Shown here: piece after piece, positions 5,918-8,497 of the stretch
How positions within the stretch are numbered: the stretch's first letter is position 1
Layout of the letters: every line of letters starts with the position of its first letter
Source: Prolixibacteraceae bacterium
Lineage (GTDB): Bacteria; Bacteroidota; Bacteroidia; Bacteroidales; Prolixibacteraceae
Assembly: GCA_014380255.1 (NCBI GenBank)
Contig: JACMKG010000053.1
Coordinates: 1 to 8,497 of the forward strand
Length of the DNA: 8,497 nt
Direction of reading: 5' to 3'
Program-made: the position numbers and the translations under genes
The notes under the pieces: generated by a model
Seen by the model: the letters and a program-made list of their open reading frames with translations, nothing else
Told to the model about the DNA's origin: nothing
Database searches by the model: none

Positions 5918-7390
5918 CTATTCCACCTGTTCGGCCCGACGTACGTTTTTACCTTCTACTTTCATTATATCATCTCCCAGATCTTCTCGTGCCTGATCTG
6001 CCAGAATGGATAAACTTTCGACTATCTCAGGATAAAGTTCTTTTACATCGTACCGTTCACCCGGATCGCGCCTCAGATCATAAAGGGCAAGCCCGGCTGC
6101 TCGCTGGCCAATCTTACCTGGGAAACCATCTTTGCCCGGCATTTGTCCTTCATATGATTGGGTAGGATGGGGTAGGACCAGCTTCCATCGCTCATCTCTC
6201 ACAGCTTCCAGGCTGTTCTTCTTATAATAGTAATACAGTATTTTGCGCGGATTGGCCAGTGAATCTCCTTTCATTAGGGCTGATATATCCACCCCGTCGA
6301 TCTTCTTTTCTGGAAGTGCTGCGCCTGTTATTTGCGCCAGGGTAGGAAGTATATCGATGGTGCAAGCGAGTTTGTTGTTGATGCTTCCTGTAGGTATCAC
6401 TCCGGGCCATGTCATCAGGCAAGGTACTCGCTGACCTCCCTCATAGCTGGTACCTTTGCCCTCGCGCAAGCCTGCGGTTGATCCTGCATGGTTTCCAAAG
6501 TTGATCCAAGGGCCATTGTCGGAAGTAAAAATAACTAAGGTATTTTCACTTAGCCCTGCTTCTTTCAATGTGTTCAGGATTTGGCCTACCGACCAGTCTA
6601 TCTCCATGATCACATCGCCATAAAGGCCTTGTCCGCTTTTTCCTTTGAACTTATCAGAAGCGGCCAGCGGAACATGGGGCATGGAATGAGCCAGGTACAA
6701 AAAGAAAGGCTTTGCCTTATTCTCTTTGATAAACTTAACCGCCTCCTGGGTATAGATGCCAGTCAGTTCAGCCTGGTCGTCCAAGGTTTTTATCTCTCTT
6801 ATTTTTTCATTGCCGCGTATAAGTGGCAGAGGTGGAAAGTTTAGGTTTCGCTGATTGTTGTCTGCAGTAACTGGCGTCCCGTCGTAATTAACAGGCCACA
6901 TGTCATTTGAATAGGGCAGGCCCAGGTATTGATCAAAGCCTTGCTGCAAAGGCAGGAAAGGAGGTGCATCTCCAAGATGCCATTTGCCGATGGCAGCCGT
7001 TTGGTAATTTTGTTTCTTTAATAGTTCGGGGATCAGTTCTTCTTCAGGATTCAACCCAATTTTTGAGTTGGGGAAGAGCGCCCCGGATATTCCTACCCGG
7101 TTGGGATAACATCCTGTAAGAATGCCCGCACGTGAAGCGCTACATACAGCCTGTACCGCATAGAAGTTCGTAAAGCGCACTCCCTGGGCCGCCATTCGGT
7201 CGAGGTTGGGAGTCTTGTATTGAACGGCTCCATAGCTGCTCAAATCGCCATAACCCATATCATCCACAAAGATGAGCACCACGTTGGGCTTTTTATTTAC
7301 TTGCTGTACCTGCCCCACGATGCTTTGCGGTAGACTGCAGGTGGCTGCTACTCCGCACATGCCTAATAAAAGATTCTCTTTCAGCTTCAT
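5918..7390 (-). CDS. Secreted family S1 sulfatase (formylglycine-dependent, arylsulfatase A-like)
   Basis: The enzyme hydrolyses a sulfate ester using a formylglycine made from a cysteine. I chose the ATG at 7390 (490 residues) over an upstream in-frame TTG at 7411 because AAAGGA lies 7 bases before it and the signal peptide then starts normally (MKLKENLLLG, cleaved near residues 24-27), indicating export to the periplasm or beyond. Active-site elements are all present: metal ligands Asp43-Asp44 in FVDDMGYGD and Asp291-Asn292 in TSDNG; nucleophile Cys83 in CSASR with Arg87; GKWHLG with Lys136 and His138; His235 in AHSMPH; and Lys312 in REGKG. Length is typical for S1 enzymes. The motif is CxAxR rather than the commoner CxPxR. 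It lies between MscS (88 bases) and the sigma gene (215 bases); desulfation of the PUL substrate is a reasonable inference. The subfamily and the glycan are not determined. Confidence 0.95.
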   Translation of the reverse strand: MKLKENLLLGMCGVAATCSLPQSIVGQVQQVNKKPNVVLIFVDDMGYGDLSSYGAVQYKTPNLDRMAAQGVRFTNFYAVQAVCSASRAGILTGCYPNRVGISGALFPNSKIGLNPEEELIPELLKKQNYQTAAIGKWHLGDAPPFLPLQQGFDQYLGLPYSNDMWPVNYDGTPVTADNNQRNLNFPPLPLIRGNEKIREIKTLDDQAELTGIYTQEAVKFIKENKAKPFFLYLAHSMPHVPLAASDKFKGKSGQGLYGDVIMEIDWSVGQILNTLKEAGLSENTLVIFTSDNGPWINFGNHAGSTAGLREGKGTSYEGGQRVPCLMTWPGVIPTGSINNKLACTIDILPTLAQITGAALPEKKIDGVDISALMKGDSLANPRKILYYYYKKNSLEAVRDERWKLVLPHPTQSYEGQMPGKDGFPGKIGQRAAGLALYDLRRDPGERYDVKELYPEIVESLSILADQAREDLGDDIMKVEGKNVRRAEQVE

Positions 7391-7478
7391 TGTTTCATCC
7401 TTTAAATTCAAATGATGATTCTGTAGCCCTTTGATCGACCGTTGGAAAGATCAATAAAATGCTTTATATTTCTGCTAC
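7391..7478 (-). other. 88-base spacer between the MscS gene and the sulfatase
   Basis: It contains an interrupted palindrome, TTGATC (7431-7436) and GATCAA (7449-7454) with a 12-base spacer, and the sulfatase Shine-Dalgarno. The palindrome is not followed by a T-run on the minus strand, so it does not look like a terminator, and no clear promoter is visible. Read-through from the MscS gene into the sulfatase is therefore possible, but undecided. Confidence 0.35.
7398..7403 (-). promoter_or_regulatory. Shine-Dalgarno sequence deciding the sulfatase start
   Basis: AAAGGA on the minus strand ends 7 bases before the ATG at 7390, ideal spacing. The in-frame TTG at 7411 lies upstream of it and has no such sequence, so the ATG is the start. 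It is the clearest Shine-Dalgarno match in a window where the other genes have none. Confidence 0.7.
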
Positions 7479-8312
7479 TTATTCTTTTTCCACAGAACGG
7501 TCAGGTTTGTTTTCAGGCAAATACTTCTTAATATCGACCACATGCGGGTAAGGGATTTCAATACCTTCTCGTTCGAATGCTTCCTTAATTTCAACAAAAA
7601 CGCTGTTTCTCAAGGCCACATAATTGGCTTTTTCAAACCATACAGCAAAAGTCAGGTTAATGCTACTTTGGCCAAATTCCTTGAATATAATAACCGGTTC
7701 AGGCTCTTCCAGGCACATGGGATTGTTTTTGGCAACATTTTCCAACACAGCCTTTACTTTTCGCAAATCTTCCTTGTAAGCCACCGCTAATAGAAACTCT
7801 AATCTGCGTATAGGAAACTTGGTTACATTGACCAACTCTGTTGATATGACCGTTTGGTTTGGAATTCGTATCAAAAGGTTATCGTAGGTTTTTACTTTGA
7901 TTGAAAGCAGATCGATGGAGTAAACGGTTCCAGTTTTATCACCGATACGAACTACATCACCCAGTTCAAATGATTTTTCTGATACCAGGAAAAGTCCGCT
8001 GATAATATTCCCTATGCTGGTCTGGGAGGCAACCCCGATCACAATACCAACCACCCCGGCTGCACCAAAAAGTGCTGTTAAATCGTAATTCAGTTCACGA
8101 ATCACTATGAGCACCAACCCGATGTAGCCGGTATAAATAATGGTTCGCACCACCAACATCATCGACTGACGCGACAGATGCTTGTAAAGCGAACGACGGA
8201 CCATAAAAGAAACCAGGTGAATGGAAGCACTGCCGATAATGAGGACAAACAAAATCCTGATTATCTTATGAACCATACCGCTGCTGAAAAAACTTGAAAA
8301 CCCAAAATCCAT
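7479..8312 (-). CDS. Small-conductance mechanosensitive channel (MscS family)
   Basis: This 277-residue inner-membrane channel opens under membrane tension to release solutes during osmotic downshock. Its length is close to E. coli MscS (286 residues). Three membrane segments are visible: about 15-37, 53-73, and a pore-lining helix at about 79-110 rich in Gly and Ala (LFGAAGVVGIVIGVA, then SIGNIISGLFLV), as in MscS TM3. The beta domain follows with FELGDVV at 115-121, GTVYSIDLLS at 128-137 and IRIPNQTVI at 148-156; the C-terminal alpha/beta cage includes INLTFAVWF at 218-226 and IPYPH at 253-257. The ATG at 8312 lies 3 bases after the preceding stop, so it is probably translationally coupled to that gene. 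It is probably a housekeeping gene rather than part of the glycan locus. The call is confident; the specific ion preference is not readable. Confidence 0.95.
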   Translation of the reverse strand: MDFGFSSFFSSGMVHKIIRILFVLIIGSASIHLVSFMVRRSLYKHLSRQSMMLVVRTIIYTGYIGLVLIVIRELNYDLTALFGAAGVVGIVIGVASQTSIGNIISGLFLVSEKSFELGDVVRIGDKTGTVYSIDLLSIKVKTYDNLLIRIPNQTVISTELVNVTKFPIRRLEFLLAVAYKEDLRKVKAVLENVAKNNPMCLEEPEPVIIFKEFGQSSINLTFAVWFEKANYVALRNSVFVEIKEAFEREGIEIPYPHVVDIKKYLPENKPDRSVEKE

Positions 8313-8315
8313 AAC

Positions 8316-8497
8316 TTAGCTTTGATAGATATTTTTGATAAAAAAGAAACTTTTCCGGAACAGGTTTCTTCCTCCTGCAGCCCTCGGTTTGGCCATCTGA
8401 GCCGGGTGGTGGCCATGAATTTCATTTTTCACTGTAAGAGTTACGCTTCCTGCATGTTCCGGACCCCTAAATTCAATCTCCACATGATTGGAGAAAA
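8316..8497 (-). CDS. C-terminal end of an unrecognised protein (partial, cut by window edge)
   Basis: A minus-strand frame is open from the window edge to a TAA at 8318-8316, giving 59 codons. The other two minus frames hit stops within about 20 codons. The visible part starts NHVEIEFRGPEHAGSVTLTV, which could be beta-strand, and continues into a basic tail with His-rich (EIHGHHPAQ) and RAAGGRNLFRKS segments. I do not recognise the family. The stop is 3 bases before the MscS start, an operon-like junction that supports it being a real gene. An open run of this length could also arise by chance. Confidence 0.55.
   Translation of the reverse strand, partial: FSNHVEIEFRGPEHAGSVTLTVKNEIHGHHPAQMAKPRAAGGRNLFRKSFFFIKNIYQS

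Noticed and set aside
6243..7119. Plus-strand open frames opposite the sulfatase
   Set aside because: They are antisense shadows of a conserved enzyme and show no recognisable domain or upstream signals.
7391..7411. TTG-initiated extension of the sulfatase to 7411
   Set aside because: A good AAAGGA lies between this TTG and the ATG at 7390, with ideal spacing to the ATG, and the signal peptide begins at that ATG.
7431..7454. Interrupted palindrome TTGATC/GATCAA as a terminator after the MscS gene
   Set aside because: The stem is only 6 bases with a 12-base loop and has no T-run in the direction of transcription.
8344..8370. Inverted repeat AAGAAAC/GTTTCTT enclosing TTCCGGAA
   Set aside because: It lies inside the open frame of the partial gene, has no T-run on the minus strand, and is probably chance.
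8439..8497. Plus-strand ATG with an open frame to the window edge as a divergent gene
   Set aside because: It is only about 19 codons, has no Shine-Dalgarno, and overlaps the minus-strand partial gene antisense.

Overview
The window looks like a Bacteroidota (Bacteroidetes) chromosome segment, and all six genes read on the minus strand. The diagnostic content is a SusC/SusD outer-membrane pair preceded by a FecR-type anti-sigma factor and an ECF sigma factor. There are Bacteroidota-style lipoprotein and signal-peptide starts, few Shine-Dalgarno sequences, and AT-rich gaps. The SusC with an N-terminal STN domain and the style of its plug resemble environmental Bacteroidales/Marinilabiliales or Sphingobacteriia; this finer placement is only an impression.

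Layout in transcription order (high to low coordinate): the C-terminal end of an unrecognised gene (8497-8316), then 3 bases further on an MscS-type mechanosensitive channel (8312-7479), a secreted family S1 sulfatase (start corrected to the ATG at 7390, ending 5918), a 215-base gap, an ECF sigma factor (start corrected to the ATG at 5702, ending 5130), a FecR-like anti-sigma factor (5063-4068), a 328-base regulatory gap, SusC (3739-332) and, 18 bases later, the first 104 codons of SusD, cut by the window edge.

The sigma/anti-sigma/SusC-SusD block is a trans-envelope signalling glycan-uptake locus (PUL). SusC-SusD binds and imports a glycan. The STN domain of SusC reports occupancy to the periplasmic part of FecR, which then releases the sigma factor to transcribe susCD. 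The sulfatase just upstream suggests a sulfated substrate, but nothing here identifies it.

The most interesting part is the gap between fecR and susC. On the plus strand, antisense to the susC leader, there are two tandem hairpins, the second followed by a T-run like an intrinsic terminator. Both contain G-T pairs that would be G-U wobbles only in a plus-strand RNA and would be A-C mismatches in the susC mRNA. A perfect Bacteroidota -7 element (TAAATTTG) lies just upstream on the same strand. Together they suggest an antisense small RNA of about 80 nt opposite the susC 5' leader, resembling the cis-encoded PUL repressor RNAs (DonS-type) known in Bacteroides. The same gap has three phased AGTTAGT heptamers (offsets 11 and 21 bases) and a bipartite motif that recurs upstream of the sigma gene, a candidate promoter for autoregulation. 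I saw no mobile element, CRISPR array, tRNA or rRNA.
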